Source: Nannocystis bainbridge (GTDB taxonomy: Bacteria > Myxococcota_A > Polyangia > Nannocystales > Nannocystaceae). Taken from it: a DNA stretch of 64,000 nt. Under the pieces are notes generated by a model that saw nothing but the letters and a program-made list of their open reading frames with translations, ran no database searches and was not told where the DNA came from. Every line of letters starts with the position of its first letter. The stretch's first letter is position 1. Of this stretch, positions 25,749 to 34,770 are shown in pieces. The translations under genes and the position numbers were made by a program. Where the stretch lies: assembly GCF_028368995.1 (NCBI RefSeq), contig NZ_JAQNDL010000002.1, positions 1,423,724 to 1,487,723 on the forward strand. Reading direction: 5' to 3'.

Positions 25749-25828
25749 GCGCATGTCCGAGGGGGCATGTCCTCGCGGGCATGCTCCTCGGGACATGTTC
25801 TCGAGGGCATGCGCGAAGCGACATGGCC
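25749..25828. repeat. 14-bp palindromic repeat array, 6 units (convergent gap 2)
   Basis: GCGCATGTCC, GGGCATGTCC, GGGCATGCTC, GGACATGTTC, GGGCATGCGC and CGACATGGCC in exact 14-bp register, starting three bases after the gltX stop. A further GGCCATGGAC at 25848 is out of register. Between them lies a near-palindrome around GTTCGTACGTGAAC. Confidence 0.85.
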
Positions 25829-25905
25829 TCGTTCGTACGTGAACGAAGGCCATGGACTGCTGCGGGGCGCAGGAGGCTCGCCGCGCGCTGCCCGCGTCGG
25901 CCGGC

Positions 25906-27291
25906 TCAGGGCGTCAGCTCGATCGCCAACACGTCACCGAAACCCTTGGCATAGACCAGGCGGTCCTTGCAGGCGGACCCGAGGGACATGTTCTGCAGGA
26001 AGCCCGGCTGGGTCAGCAGGCGGCCGGGCGTGGCGGCGGCCTCGAGGCGGGCGGCGAGGTTGACCGTCTCGCCGATGACGGTGTGCTCGAGGCGGGCGGG
26101 CGAGCCCATGTTGCCGTGGATCAGCGGGCCTGCGGCGACGCCGATCCGCAGCTCGAGCGGGTCGCCGCCCTCGGCCGCGATGCCGGCGTTGCAGGCCGGC
26201 AGCTCGGCCAGCATCGCCAGGCCGCAGCGCACGGCCGCGACCGCCAGCTCGGCGACCGGCTGCAGGCCGCGCGGGTCGATGAAGACGACCATGATGCCGT
26301 CGCCGAGCCGCTTGTCGATGATGCCGCCGTGGGCGAGGATGACGGCGTCCATGTGCTCGAAGTAGCGGTTGAGCTGGCGGACGACCGCGCCGGGCCCGAG
26401 CTCGCTGCAGCGGCGCGTGAAGTCCTTGAGGTCGGCGAACAGCACCGCGCCCTCGGTCACCCGCCCGCCGACCCGCACCTCCTCCTCGGGGTTGATGCGG
26501 ATGGCCTCGATGACGTGCGCCGGCAGGTAGTGGGCGAGCTTGCGCTGGGTCAGCTCGGCGTCGCGGCGCTCGAGCGCGGAGGCGTCGAGGCGGCGCAGCA
26601 GGTCGGGCAGGGTCGCGCGCACGTAGGCCCGCAGGCGCTGCAGCTCGGCGGCAGGGTCGTCGATGACCCGCTCGTCGTAGTAGATGTCGTAGGCGCAGTG
26701 GCGCACGCCCGGGTCGAGGTGGATGCACTCGCGGTGCTCGACCCGCGCCGGCGGCAGGCTCCAGATGGTCGGGATGGCCTCGAAGAAGCCGCGGCGGCTC
26801 CAGCAGGCGCCCGGGCGATCGGCGATCTCGTGCTCCATCACCGCGCGCACGCGGGCGACCCCGAACCGGCGATCGACGAGCTGCATGCGGGTGATGCGGT
26901 TGCCGCGGGTGTACATGCGCTCGATGTCGCCGAAGAACTCGCCGGGGCCCTGCATCGCCCACAGCAGCAGCCACATCGGGCCCATGTCCTGGCGCTGCAT
27001 CATCGCCGCCGAGGCGTCGCGCCAGTGGTTCCACAGCGGGTGATCGTAGGCCGGGGAGCTGTCGAGGCCGCACAGGTGACGGGCGGCGGAGTCGCACAGG
27101 CGGCGGTCGAACTCGACGGAGGTCCACCGCTCCGGGTCTTGCAGGTACTCGCGGCTGAGGCCCGCGCCCTCGACGATCCGGTCGGCGACTTCTTCGCCGA
27201 AGCGCTCGCAGAAGTAGTGGACCAGCGTGAGCGCGAAGCGGTTGCTCAGGTGCGCCTTCGTCAACGCGGGGTCGTAGACGCGCTCCGGCAC
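25906..27291 (-). CDS. Class III adenylate/guanylate cyclase with N-terminal sensor region
   Basis: The protein has 461 residues. The C-terminal cyclase domain (about 285-440) has the two metal-binding Asp residues in LFADLKDFT and LGDGIMVVF, and the late motif GETVNLAARLEA. The substrate (ATP or GTP) is not certain; the specificity positions are not clearly typical. The N-terminal 220 residues form a soluble domain of unknown type with several aromatic and Cys residues; proteins of this kind bind small ligands. It has no membrane helix. The start is GTG at 27291. A GGACATGTTC unit lies in its last codons (25984-25993). Confidence 0.8.
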   Translation of the reverse strand: MPERVYDPALTKAHLSNRFALTLVHYFCERFGEEVADRIVEGAGLSREYLQDPERWTSVEFDRRLCDSAARHLCGLDSSPAYDHPLWNHWRDASAAMMQRQDMGPMWLLLWAMQGPGEFFGDIERMYTRGNRITRMQLVDRRFGVARVRAVMEHEIADRPGACWSRRGFFEAIPTIWSLPPARVEHRECIHLDPGVRHCAYDIYYDERVIDDPAAELQRLRAYVRATLPDLLRRLDASALERRDAELTQRKLAHYLPAHVIEAIRINPEEEVRVGGRVTEGAVLFADLKDFTRRCSELGPGAVVRQLNRYFEHMDAVILAHGGIIDKRLGDGIMVVFIDPRGLQPVAELAVAAVRCGLAMLAELPACNAGIAAEGGDPLELRIGVAAGPLIHGNMGSPARLEHTVIGETVNLAARLEAAATPGRLLTQPGFLQNMSLGSACKDRLVYAKGFGDVLAIELTP

Positions 27292-27357
27292 GCGACCCAG
27301 AGTACCGCGCCGTCGCGGCGCTGGCGAGGCTGGGCCCGCTGCAGGCGGCGCCGACGG

Positions 27358-27381
27358 CGAGCTGTCCCCGGGGACATGTGC
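27358..27381. repeat. 14-bp repeat pair between the cyclase and Cys-rich lipoprotein genes
   Basis: CGAGCTGTCC, spacer CCGG, GGACATGTGC, in a 112-bp gap between genes on the same strand. Confidence 0.55.
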
Positions 27382-27403
27382 GTACTCGCCCTGAATGTGG
27401 GCG

Positions 27404-29260
27404 TCAGGGGTTCTGCGCGGTCACCCAGGCGCCGATGAAGCCCTCGGGTGGGACGCCGCAGTTGGTGCCCGCGTAGTTGGGGCCGTTGAAGCCGACGCGG
27501 AACACGACGCCCGCAGGGTTGACGAGCTTGACGCGGTAGGAGCGACCCGCGATGTAGGTCTTCTCCTTGGCGAAGGCGAGGGTGACGAGGAAGCGCTTCG
27601 ACGCGCCGGCGTTGACCTGGGCGAACGCGCTGCCGGCGGCCGGACCGAGCACGCCGTTTGCGGGGAACGAGAACGGGTTGGCGGTGAGGTGCACGTACTG
27701 GTCGCCGACGCTGAACTCGGCGCCGCCGCTGTCCTGGTAGATCTTGGCGGACGAGACGTCGAAGGCGCTGCCGCCACCCATGGTCTCGAGCGTGAGCGGG
27801 ATCTTGTCGAGCCGCAGGGCGTCGCCGGTGTTGTTGGCGACGGTGAAGGCGAGGGTGGCGACCTCGCGGAAATCGACGCCGTCGGGCGGCAGGAACCGCT
27901 TGTCGACCGGTGGGTCGTCGGTCTGGGTGAACACGACGCCGGCGTTGCAACTACCGCCCTTGGTGACGCCGCAGTTGCTAAGCGCGTTGAGCTCGCAGGT
28001 CTTGCTCGGGTTGCAGAACCATTGCTGGCAGCCCTGGAACACCCCGCACTCGCTGTTCACGGCGCACGGCATGAACAGCGGGCAGCGCTGGCCGGTGGCG
28101 GGATCGGCGGGCGCGGAGATGCAGGCTGCCTGCGGCGCGACGCACAGGCCGGCCTCGCACTCGCCAGTCAGGCAGTCGGCGTCGATCTGGCAGTCGTCGC
28201 CAGCCTGGCACTTGGGACAGGTAGGGCCGCCGCAGTCGACGTCGGTCTCCTGGCCGTTCTCGAGGCCGTCGTTGCATTTCGGCGGCTGGCAGACCTGGCC
28301 GGTGCACACGCCGCTCGAGCAGTCGGCGCCGGTCTGGCAGCTTTCGCCGTCCTGGCACTTGGGACAGGTGGGGCCGCCGCAGTCGACGTCGGTCTCCTGG
28401 CCGTTGAGCTTGGCGTCGCCGCAGTTCGGGCTCTGACAGAGCTGGAGGGTGCAGACCTGGCTCTGGCAGTCGAGGTCGTCGTCGCAGCCGTCGCCGGCGC
28501 CGCACGGCGGGCAATCACCGCCGCAGTCGACGTCGGACTCGCTGCCGTTGGCGACCCCGTCGTCGCAGGCGGCGGCCTGACAGACCTGGCCGGTGCACAC
28601 GCCGCTGGCGCAGTCGCCGTCGTCCTCACAGTCGCTATCGGGGGCGCACGGCGAGCACACCGGGCCGCCGCAGTCGAGGTCGGTCTCCATGCCGTTTTTG
28701 GCCCCGTCGTCGCAGGTCGGCGGGACGCAGTGCTGGGCGACGCAGAGCTGTCCCATGGGACAGTCGAGGGCCACGAGGCAGTCGACGCAGGTGCCCTCGC
28801 CGTCGCACACGCCGGCCGCACAGGTGGCGCCGGGTGGGAGGGAAACTTCGTCGCACACGCCGAGCTCGCAGGCGGGCGCGTGGCACTCGGAGGCCTCGTC
28901 AGGGCAGTCCGAGGCGTCCTGGCAGCCGCCCGGACCGGTGGTCGAGGTGGTGTCGAGCGTGGTGTCGCCGGAGGTCGTGTCGGAAGTGGTGGCGGTGCCG
29001 TCGGTGGCCGGGCCGGTCGTGGAGGTCGTGGTCTCGCCGCCGGTGGTCGGCGTGACGGTGTCGCTGGAGGTGCCGCTCAGCGAGTCCGAGGCGCCGGTGG
29101 CCGGGTCGGCGGCGTTGCTGGTCGTCGGGACATGTCCGGAAGTGCTGGTCGTCGTGGTGCCGGTGCCGCTCGCGGTGCCGCCGTCGGTGGAGGTGGAAGT
29201 GGCGTCGCCACAGGCGACGAGGAGGGCGAGGACGAGGGCAGGAGAGAGCCGGGGCGACAT
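27404..29260 (-). CDS. Cys-rich repeat lipoprotein
   Basis: The product has 618 residues. The lipobox is LLVAC, followed by about 95 residues of Thr/Ser/Gly linker. Then come four units of about 48 residues with the pattern C-x-D-x4-NG-x-E-x-D-x-DCGG and C-x2-C, closing with DCxSGxCxGxxC; the Cys content suggests disulfide-linked modules outside the cell. The C-terminal 200 residues are a beta-sandwich-like domain. This kind of extracellular repeat protein is typical of myxobacteria; its ligand is unknown. The start is ATG at 29260. A 14-bp repeat pair lies at 28744-28767 and a single unit at 29128-29137, the latter in the Thr-rich linker. Confidence 0.8.
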   Translation of the reverse strand: MSPRLSPALVLALLVACGDATSTSTDGGTASGTGTTTTSTSGHVPTTSNAADPATGASDSLSGTSSDTVTPTTGGETTTSTTGPATDGTATTSDTTSGDTTLDTTSTTGPGGCQDASDCPDEASECHAPACELGVCDEVSLPPGATCAAGVCDGEGTCVDCLVALDCPMGQLCVAQHCVPPTCDDGAKNGMETDLDCGGPVCSPCAPDSDCEDDGDCASGVCTGQVCQAAACDDGVANGSESDVDCGGDCPPCGAGDGCDDDLDCQSQVCTLQLCQSPNCGDAKLNGQETDVDCGGPTCPKCQDGESCQTGADCSSGVCTGQVCQPPKCNDGLENGQETDVDCGGPTCPKCQAGDDCQIDADCLTGECEAGLCVAPQAACISAPADPATGQRCPLFMPCAVNSECGVFQGCQQWFCNPSKTCELNALSNCGVTKGGSCNAGVVFTQTDDPPVDKRFLPPDGVDFREVATLAFTVANNTGDALRLDKIPLTLETMGGGSAFDVSSAKIYQDSGGAEFSVGDQYVHLTANPFSFPANGVLGPAAGSAFAQVNAGASKRFLVTLAFAKEKTYIAGRSYRVKLVNPAGVVFRVGFNGPNYAGTNCGVPPEGFIGAWVTAQNP

Positions 29261-29401
29261 CGAGGTTCGACGCTACTGCCTGGACCCGCGGCCGCGGAGA
29301 CCCGCGCATTTGTCCTGCATCACGCGCGGCGGCCCCGCGCCGATACGCGCCCACCCGCGCCCGCGCGCCGGGGTCGCGGCGGGGCGCGATCGTGCTCGCA
29401 T

Positions 29402-29425
29402 CGGGCTGTCCTTCGGGACATGTCC
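29402..29425. repeat. 14-bp repeat pair with TTCG spacer
   Basis: CGGGCTGTCC, spacer TTCG, GGACATGTCC. The second unit is the perfect 10-bp palindrome. Confidence 0.6.
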
Positions 29426-29463
29426 GCGGCGGCGTGAGATCGACCGCGCGCGGCGGGGGAGGT

Positions 29464-29501
29464 CCGGATGGCCTTCAGGACATGTCGTGGCGGACAGCAT
29501 G
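29464..29501. repeat. 14-bp repeat, 3 units
   Basis: CCGGATGGCC, GGACATGTCG and GGACAGCATG with spacers TTCA and TGGC. Confidence 0.5.
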
Positions 29502-29623
29502 CGGAAGGGTCCCGGGGTCGGGCCGCGGCTGGCGTGGCGCATCGAGACCTGGACACAGAGACTCGCGGCAGTCCGTGGAATTTCCGAGGTGCGCCGGAGC
29601 CGCGAGCGCTCGCGGCCTTTCTG

Positions 29624-29647
29624 CGAGATGTCCTTCGGGACAGCCTC
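29624..29647. repeat. 14-bp repeat pair with TTCG spacer
   Basis: CGAGATGTCC, spacer TTCG, GGACAGCCTC. Confidence 0.5.
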
Positions 29648-29889
29648 GAGGGCCGACCGGCGAGGGGCGCGAAACATCGCGGCGGACGCGCGGGACCTCG
29701 CTCGGACCACGATCGAGATCGGCTCCCCGTCGCCGACGTCGCTCGAGCTCTCACGTCGTGCGAGCGTGTGTGCGTCACGCATGTCGGCGGTCGACGCGTG
29801 GCGCTCTCGCATGTCGGCGCTCGCGCGACCCGCCGAGCTCACGAGGATGCGCGCCGATCGGCGCCGGCGTCCTCGATGGTGGGCCGACG

Positions 29890-30492
29890 CTAGACGCGTT
29901 CGGGCAGGGCCGCGGGGCTGCGCAGGGCCGAGACGGCCTGCAGCAGCCACACGAGGACGAAGCAGCTGCCGAGGCCGAGGCCGACGGCGGCGGGCCCGAG
30001 CGGCAGCAACAGCGCCAGGATCGCGGCGGCAGCGATCCACGCGTGCCGCAGGGCTCGCGCGGCGCGGGCGGTGCGGCCGAGGGCGCGGACCAGCGTCGCC
30101 AGCTGGGCCTCGTCCTCGGGCTGCAGCGGCGCCTGGGTGCGCGCGGGCAGCGAGCGATGGTTGTACCAGAGCAGGCGGGTGGCGATCTGATGCAGGCGGG
30201 CCAGCTCGACCACCGGCTCGGCCTCGCTGGCGGCGATGACCGAGGGCGTGTGGCTGAAGACGCCGGGCACGAACACGCGGGCGCGGTTGAGCGCGTTGAC
30301 GGCCTCGGCGAGGAAGCTGCGGGCCTGGGCCGCGGCGCGCTCCGGGTTGTCCTCGGCGTCCTGACTCTCCAGGGTCAGCAGCGCGAGGTGGAGGGCGTCG
30401 CAGGCCTCCCCCAGCGGGCGCTGCGCGGCCGGAACCAGCGACTCCGCGTCGGGTTCGCAGCGGCGATACGCGCTCATCTGGGGCGGGGCCAT
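29890..30492 (-). CDS. Membrane protein of unknown function
   Basis: The product has 200 residues. A helical soluble region covers about residues 20-130 and two adjacent membrane helices lie near the C-terminus (HAWIAAAAILALLLPLG and AVGLGLGSCFVLVWLLQAV). No family is recognised. ATG at 30492 follows an AAAGGG stretch; ATG at 30477 is an alternative. A longer frame upstream enters the mazG gap and adds Arg-rich sequence that looks non-coding. It lies 86 bp downstream of mazG on the same strand and may share its transcript. Confidence 0.6.
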   Translation of the reverse strand: MAPPQMSAYRRCEPDAESLVPAAQRPLGEACDALHLALLTLESQDAEDNPERAAAQARSFLAEAVNALNRARVFVPGVFSHTPSVIAASEAEPVVELARLHQIATRLLWYNHRSLPARTQAPLQPEDEAQLATLVRALGRTARAARALRHAWIAAAAILALLLPLGPAAVGLGLGSCFVLVWLLQAVSALRSPAALPERV

Positions 30493-30578
30493 CACCCTTT
30501 CAGCATAGCGGACGGCGGTGCGCGGGCCAGGGAGGGCGAGGGCGCGGCGGTCTCGGCTGTGATCGCGGCCGCCGGGCC

Positions 30579-30602
30579 TCAGCTGTCCTTCGGGACATCC
30601 GG
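30579..30602. repeat. 14-bp repeat pair containing the mazG stop codon
   Basis: TCAGCTGTCC, spacer TTCG, GGACATCCGG. The first three bases are the mazG stop on the minus strand, so the enzyme's last residues (EPDVPKDS) are repeat-encoded. Confidence 0.6.
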
Positions 30603-31514
30603 CTCGCTGGCTCGGCCGGCGCGCGCGCGCGCCTTGGCCTCGTCCCACCAGCCGTCGAGGCGCTCGAGACCCGCGGCCTCGGGCTCGATGCCGGCGGCGT
30701 GGCAGCGCTCCATCACGAAGGCGAAGCGCGACTCGAACTTGGCGCAGGTGGCCCGCAGCGCGTCCTCGGCGGCGATGCCGAGCTTCTGGCCGTAGCGGAC
30801 CAGGACGAACAGCAGGTCGCCGAACTCCTCCTCGATCGCCTTGGGCTCACCCTCGGCCCGCGCTCGCTCGAGCTCTTCCCACTCCTCGCGGATCTTGTCG
30901 ACCGGGCCCTGGATGGTCGGCCAGTCGAAGCCGACGGCGGCGGCCTTGTCCTGCAGCCGCCACGCGCGCTGCAGCGCCGGCAACGAGCGGGGGACGCCGG
31001 CGAGCGGTCGAGCCGGGCCGCGTTCTGTCCCTTCGGACATGTTCTCGGCGCGCTTGAGCTGGGCCCACTGGCGCGCGACGTCGTCGGCGTCGAGCGGCGC
31101 ATCATCCGCGGAGCCGGCCGCGGGCGCGAACACGTGCGGGTGGCGACGGATCATTTTGTCGCGGATGGCCGCGATCACGCCCTCGAGATCGAAGGCGCCT
31201 TCGCGCTCGCGCAGGGCCGACTGGAAGACGATCTGGAACAGGAGATCGCCGAGCTCGCGGCGGTGCGCCTCGGGGTCGTCCAGAGCGTCGAGGACCTCGT
31301 AGGCCTCTTCGATGAGGTAGGGCCGCAGGGTGTCGAGGGTCTGGGCGCGGTCCCATGGGCAGCCGCCCGGGTCGGCGAGCAGCCGGTCCATGAGGTCGCG
31401 CAGGCCGGCGAGGCCGTCGCGTAGGCCGTGGGCGCGGTGACCCTGCGCAGCGGGCTCGTCCGCGCCCGTCGGTGCGTCCGCCTTTGCCTCCGAAGAGTCG
31501 CGTGGTAGCTTCAC
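30579..31514 (-). CDS. mazG: Nucleoside triphosphate pyrophosphohydrolase MazG
   Basis: The enzyme has 311 residues and hydrolyses (d)NTPs to NMP and pyrophosphate, a house-cleaning role. Two MazG domains are visible: the first has GCPWDRAQTLDTLRPYLIEE and ELGDLLFQIVFQ, the second KIREEWEELERA and EEFGDLLFVLVRYG, with the EExxE/ExxD metal motifs. The N-terminal 30 residues and the C-terminal end are extra to the usual protein. A repeat pair at 31021-31044 encodes ENMSEGTE in the linker between the domains, and another forms the C-terminus. The start is GTG at 31514, divergent from phoH with 42 bp between. Confidence 0.93.
   Translation of the reverse strand: MKLPRDSSEAKADAPTGADEPAAQGHRAHGLRDGLAGLRDLMDRLLADPGGCPWDRAQTLDTLRPYLIEEAYEVLDALDDPEAHRRELGDLLFQIVFQSALREREGAFDLEGVIAAIRDKMIRRHPHVFAPAAGSADDAPLDADDVARQWAQLKRAENMSEGTERGPARPLAGVPRSLPALQRAWRLQDKAAAVGFDWPTIQGPVDKIREEWEELERARAEGEPKAIEEEFGDLLFVLVRYGQKLGIAAEDALRATCAKFESRFAFVMERCHAAGIEPEAAGLERLDGWWDEAKARARAGRASEPDVPKDS
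31021..31044. repeat. 14-bp repeat pair inside mazG
   Basis: CGTTCTGTCC, spacer CTTC, GGACATGTTC. It lies in the linker between the two MazG domains. Confidence 0.55.
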
Positions 31515-31556
31515 GGGCAGCCCATTACCACGGGCGGCTCACGCCTGAACCCCCCA

Positions 31557-32630
31557 GTGACGATCCGACTCAGCTTCGAAGATCAGGTCCCGCTCCAGCT
31601 CGTCCTCGGCTCGGTCGGCGGTCAAGCGATGGAGGAATTGCAGCGAGCGGCGGGGGTGACGCTCCACGTCCGCGGCGGCGACGTCACCATCGAGGGAGAC
31701 GACGGCTCGGCCGCGCTGGTCGAGCGCCTGCTCCGCCAGATGGTGGCGATGGCCCGCGCCGGCACGCCGATCCATCCGGGCGACTTGCCGCGCGCGCTCG
31801 AGGTCATGCGCAGCGAGCCGCGGGTCGACCTGCGCTCGCTGTTCGACGACACCCTGATCGCCCGCAGCGGCAGCGGCCGGCCGATCGCTCCGCGCAGCCT
31901 GGCGCAGAAGCAGTACGTCGACAGCCTGCGGCGCTTCGACCTGACCTTCGGCGTCGGGCCCGCCGGCACCGGTAAGACGTACCTCGCGGTGGCGATGGGC
32001 GTGCGCATGCTGCTCGACAAGCGGGTGCGCCGGATCATCCTCGCCCGCCCGGCGATCGAGGCCGGCGAGAGCCTCGGCTTCCTGCCCGGCACGTACGAGG
32101 AGAAGGTCAGCCCGTACATGCGGCCGCTCTACGACGCCCTGCACGACATGCTCGACGTGCAGAAGGTGATGCGGATGATGGAGCAGGGCATCATCGAGAT
32201 CGCGCCGCTGGCGTACATGCGCGGGCGGACGCTCAGCGAGACGTTCGTGATCCTCGACGAGGCGCAGAACACCACGCCCGAGCAGATGAAGATGTTCCTG
32301 ACGCGCATCGGCGCCGGCACGCGCGCGGTCGTCACCGGCGACCCGACCCAGAACGACCTGCCGTACGGCCGGCGCAGCGGCCTCGGTCACGCGCTGCGGG
32401 TGCTCCGCGGGGTCGAGGGCATCGCGTTCTGCAGCTTCTCGCACACCGACGTGATGCGCCACCAGCTGGTGCAGCGCATCATCCTCGCCTACGACCGCGA
32501 GGACCAGCGCCGCCGCGCGACGGGCCCGGGCAAGCCGACGCGGTCCGGCGACGGCCGCCGCGACGACGACCTCCGCCGCGACGGCGATTCCTTGCAGGAC
32601 GAAGAAGGGCCCGGCGACGGCCGGGCCTGA
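31557..32630 (+). CDS. ybeZ: PhoH-family ATPase (YbeZ type)
   Basis: The protein has 357 residues. Walker A is GPAGTGKT (about 134-141) and Walker B is FVILDEAQN, with the family motifs RPAIEAGESLGFLPG and VVTGDPTQNDLP. PhoH/YbeZ proteins are ATPases linked to RNA metabolism and partner YbeY. In many genomes phoH and ybeY are neighbours; here ybeY lies 10 kb away at 42478. The C-terminal 40 residues are Arg/Asp-rich and extra. GTG at 31557 is the start, with no strong ribosome binding site. It is followed by a 600-bp gap with tandem repeats. Confidence 0.92.
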   Translation: MTIRLSFEDQVPLQLVLGSVGGQAMEELQRAAGVTLHVRGGDVTIEGDDGSAALVERLLRQMVAMARAGTPIHPGDLPRALEVMRSEPRVDLRSLFDDTLIARSGSGRPIAPRSLAQKQYVDSLRRFDLTFGVGPAGTGKTYLAVAMGVRMLLDKRVRRIILARPAIEAGESLGFLPGTYEEKVSPYMRPLYDALHDMLDVQKVMRMMEQGIIEIAPLAYMRGRTLSETFVILDEAQNTTPEQMKMFLTRIGAGTRAVVTGDPTQNDLPYGRRSGLGHALRVLRGVEGIAFCSFSHTDVMRHQLVQRIILAYDREDQRRRATGPGKPTRSGDGRRDDDLRRDGDSLQDEEGPGDGRA

Positions 32631-33228
32631 GCGACGCCCGAGCTGACACGCCGGGGCCGTCGCACTCGCGGGGGCAGGCTCGGCGTGTCGCCGCCTGAAC
32701 GAGTGACTCGGAAGGCGAGTGATTTGCGGATGCTCGCGCTCCGCGGCGCGAGGGTCGGGCGTCACGCCTGTGAGCCCAGTTCCGGGGATGCAGTCGCGTC
32801 GCCGTGCGCCCGGCTCTGGTTCTTTCGTCGCGGCCGCCTTCGCATCCGCGGCTGCCCCTCGCAGCCCGCGGCGCGAATGACCGGTCCGCGGCTGCCCCTC
32901 GCAGCCCGCGGCGCGAATGACCGGCCCGCGGGGCTGCCCCTCGCAGCCCGCGGCGCGAATGACCGGCCCGCAGCGCGAACGACCGGTCCGCGGCGAACGA
33001 GCTGCCCGCGGCGTGGACGACCGGTCCGCGGCGAGTGAGCTGTCCGCGGCGAGGACGACCGGCGCGTGAGCCAAGGGGCAAAGCGGCGGGCCTCGCATGA
33101 CTTCGGCTTCATCCGGACAGTCGTCTCGCGCAGGAGGTGAGCGTGACGGTCGCTCCAGACCCCGGAGCGGGTCACGGACGCGTCGCGGTTTTGAGTGGAT
33201 CGGCTCGCGGGCGTTCGAGTAGTGTGAC
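32631..33228. other. Intergenic region holding GC-rich tandem repeats
   Basis: About 600 bp between two plus-strand genes. No supportable gene. The centre (32847-33066) is a tandem array; the rest shows nothing I can identify. Confidence 0.5.
32847..33066. repeat. Tandem repeats of 40 bp (3 copies) grading into 18-20 bp half units (5 copies)
   Basis: Full units start at 32847, 32887 and 32927 and contain CCGCGG, GCTGCCCCTCGCAGC (a hairpin) and GCGCGAATGACCGG. Half units at 32969, 32989, 33007, 33027 and 33045 keep the CCGC start and a GACCGG or GAGCTG end. They are unrelated to the 14-bp family. Confidence 0.75.
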
Positions 33229-34560
33229 GTGGTGAAGTACGCCTGTCGTCTCGCTGTCACATTGCCGCGGCCTGCGGGCCTCCTCGCCCTCCTCTTCGCC
33301 GTCGGTCTGCCGGCGTGTGGCGAGACCGAGGACGCCAGCGCGACCGCGCCGACCAGCGAGGGCAGCAGCAGCGACACGAGCGGCGGCACGATCGGCACCG
33401 GCGACCCCGATCCGACCACTACCGACGGGCAGGTCACCGAGACGGGCGGCAGCGAGGGCGCGACCGAGGGGTCGACGACCGCGCCGACCACCGGCGACGA
33501 GACGACGAGCACGACGGGCACGACGAGCACCACCAGCCCGGTGACCTCGACCGACGGCACGACCACGACGACCTCGACGACCACGGACACCACCGGCGAG
33601 GACACCACCGGCACCACCGGCGAGCCGTCCGACTCCGACTGTCTGCTCGCGGGCTTCGCCGACCCCGACAACGCGCTCAAGCTCGATTATGATCAGTTCG
33701 GCCCGGTCATCGGCTCGCACTGCAAGGGCACCAACCACCAGGACATCACCGACATCGAGCGCGTGGTGTTCCTCGGCGACTCGGTCACCGTCGGCACCCC
33801 GCCGGCGCTCGGCGACGACTACTACCGCTCCAAGCTGGCCGACGTGCTGGTCGACCGCTTCGGCCTGACCCCGCCGAATCCGCTGTGGAAGCAGGTCAAC
33901 CCGATCGACGGCGTGGCTCTGGTCAAGGAGTCGGGCGACTTCGTGTCGTGCTCGAAGTGGGGCGCGCGCACCGATGACTTCCTGCCGCCCGGCAACCAGG
34001 TCAACGATTGCTTCCCGCCGGACATGTTCGACAAGCGCACGCTCGTCATCACCACGATGGGCGGCAACGACATCGCCGCGATCGCCAAGGACGGGGCCAA
34101 CGGCACCCCGCTCGACGAGGTCAAGGCCAACGCCGCCGAGGCGGCCGACCTGCTGCGGCAGACGGCCCACTGGTTCGTCGACGACCCGGCCAAGTTCCCC
34201 AACGGCGTGTTCCTGGTGTTCGCCAACGCCTACGAGTTCACCGACGGCACCGCCGACCTCATGGCCTGCCCGGCGGCGGGGCTCGGCGGGTTCGACAAGC
34301 CGTGGGCGAACCCGGCCGACCTCATCGACGTGATGGTCGGCTTCAACGAGCAGTTCATGAGCGTCGCCGTCGAGACCGGCACCGACATGATCTTCATGCT
34401 CGAGACCTTCTGCGGCCACGGCTTCAAGGCCGGCGACCCGAGCGCCCCGTGTTACCGCGGCCCGGGCCAGCAGAACTGGTTCGACCTCACCTGCATCCAC
34501 CCCACCGGGCAAGGCCACTCGGTCATCGCCGACCTCTTCACGGCCGTGATCGACGAGTAG
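33229..34560 (+). CDS. SGNH/GDSL-type hydrolase lipoprotein
   Basis: The product has 443 residues. The signal peptide ends GLPAC; a Thr/Ser/Gly linker of about 105 residues follows. The catalytic domain has FLGDSVT (Ser185 as nucleophile), GGNDI (residues 278-281, oxyanion hole) and CIHPTGQGH (His424 as general base), the blocks of SGNH esterases and lipases. Three Cys near the C-terminus may be oxidised. It is probably a surface-anchored esterase acting on an ester outside the cell, substrate unknown. The start is the first of two GTG codons at 33229. It shares the linker style of the other lipoproteins here. Confidence 0.8.
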   Translation: MVKYACRLAVTLPRPAGLLALLFAVGLPACGETEDASATAPTSEGSSSDTSGGTIGTGDPDPTTTDGQVTETGGSEGATEGSTTAPTTGDETTSTTGTTSTTSPVTSTDGTTTTTSTTTDTTGEDTTGTTGEPSDSDCLLAGFADPDNALKLDYDQFGPVIGSHCKGTNHQDITDIERVVFLGDSVTVGTPPALGDDYYRSKLADVLVDRFGLTPPNPLWKQVNPIDGVALVKESGDFVSCSKWGARTDDFLPPGNQVNDCFPPDMFDKRTLVITTMGGNDIAAIAKDGANGTPLDEVKANAAEAADLLRQTAHWFVDDPAKFPNGVFLVFANAYEFTDGTADLMACPAAGLGGFDKPWANPADLIDVMVGFNEQFMSVAVETGTDMIFMLETFCGHGFKAGDPSAPCYRGPGQQNWFDLTCIHPTGQGHSVIADLFTAVIDE

Positions 34561-34770
34561 CGCGTTCGCCGCAAATGTGCGCGGCGGACGACGCGCGAAG
34601 CCGCGCGCCGAGCGTTTTCGCGCCCGGCCGTGCCGACGCGTCCGGTCACGCGTACCGCCGCGCATCGCTCGCCGGGGCCGCCGGGAGGGTTTGCGGCGGG
34701 CCAGGCGGGGTTGCTTGCCTTGGGATCGGGGCACGGCTATGCGTGCAAAGCTCTTCCCCCGGACACCCCA

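Larger units (their letters stand above)
29261..29889. other. Gene-free region with scattered 14-bp repeats
   Basis: About 630 bp between two minus-strand genes. No supportable gene in either direction. It holds three repeat pieces of two or three units (29402-29425, 29464-29501, 29624-29647), several with spacer TTCG, and a pair of CGCATGTCGGCG motifs near 29779 and 29809. Confidence 0.55.

Noticed and set aside
32479..33081. Gene on the minus strand over the CCGCGG repeats
   Set aside because: The protein only repeats the DNA unit (RGLRGAA) and has no start signal.
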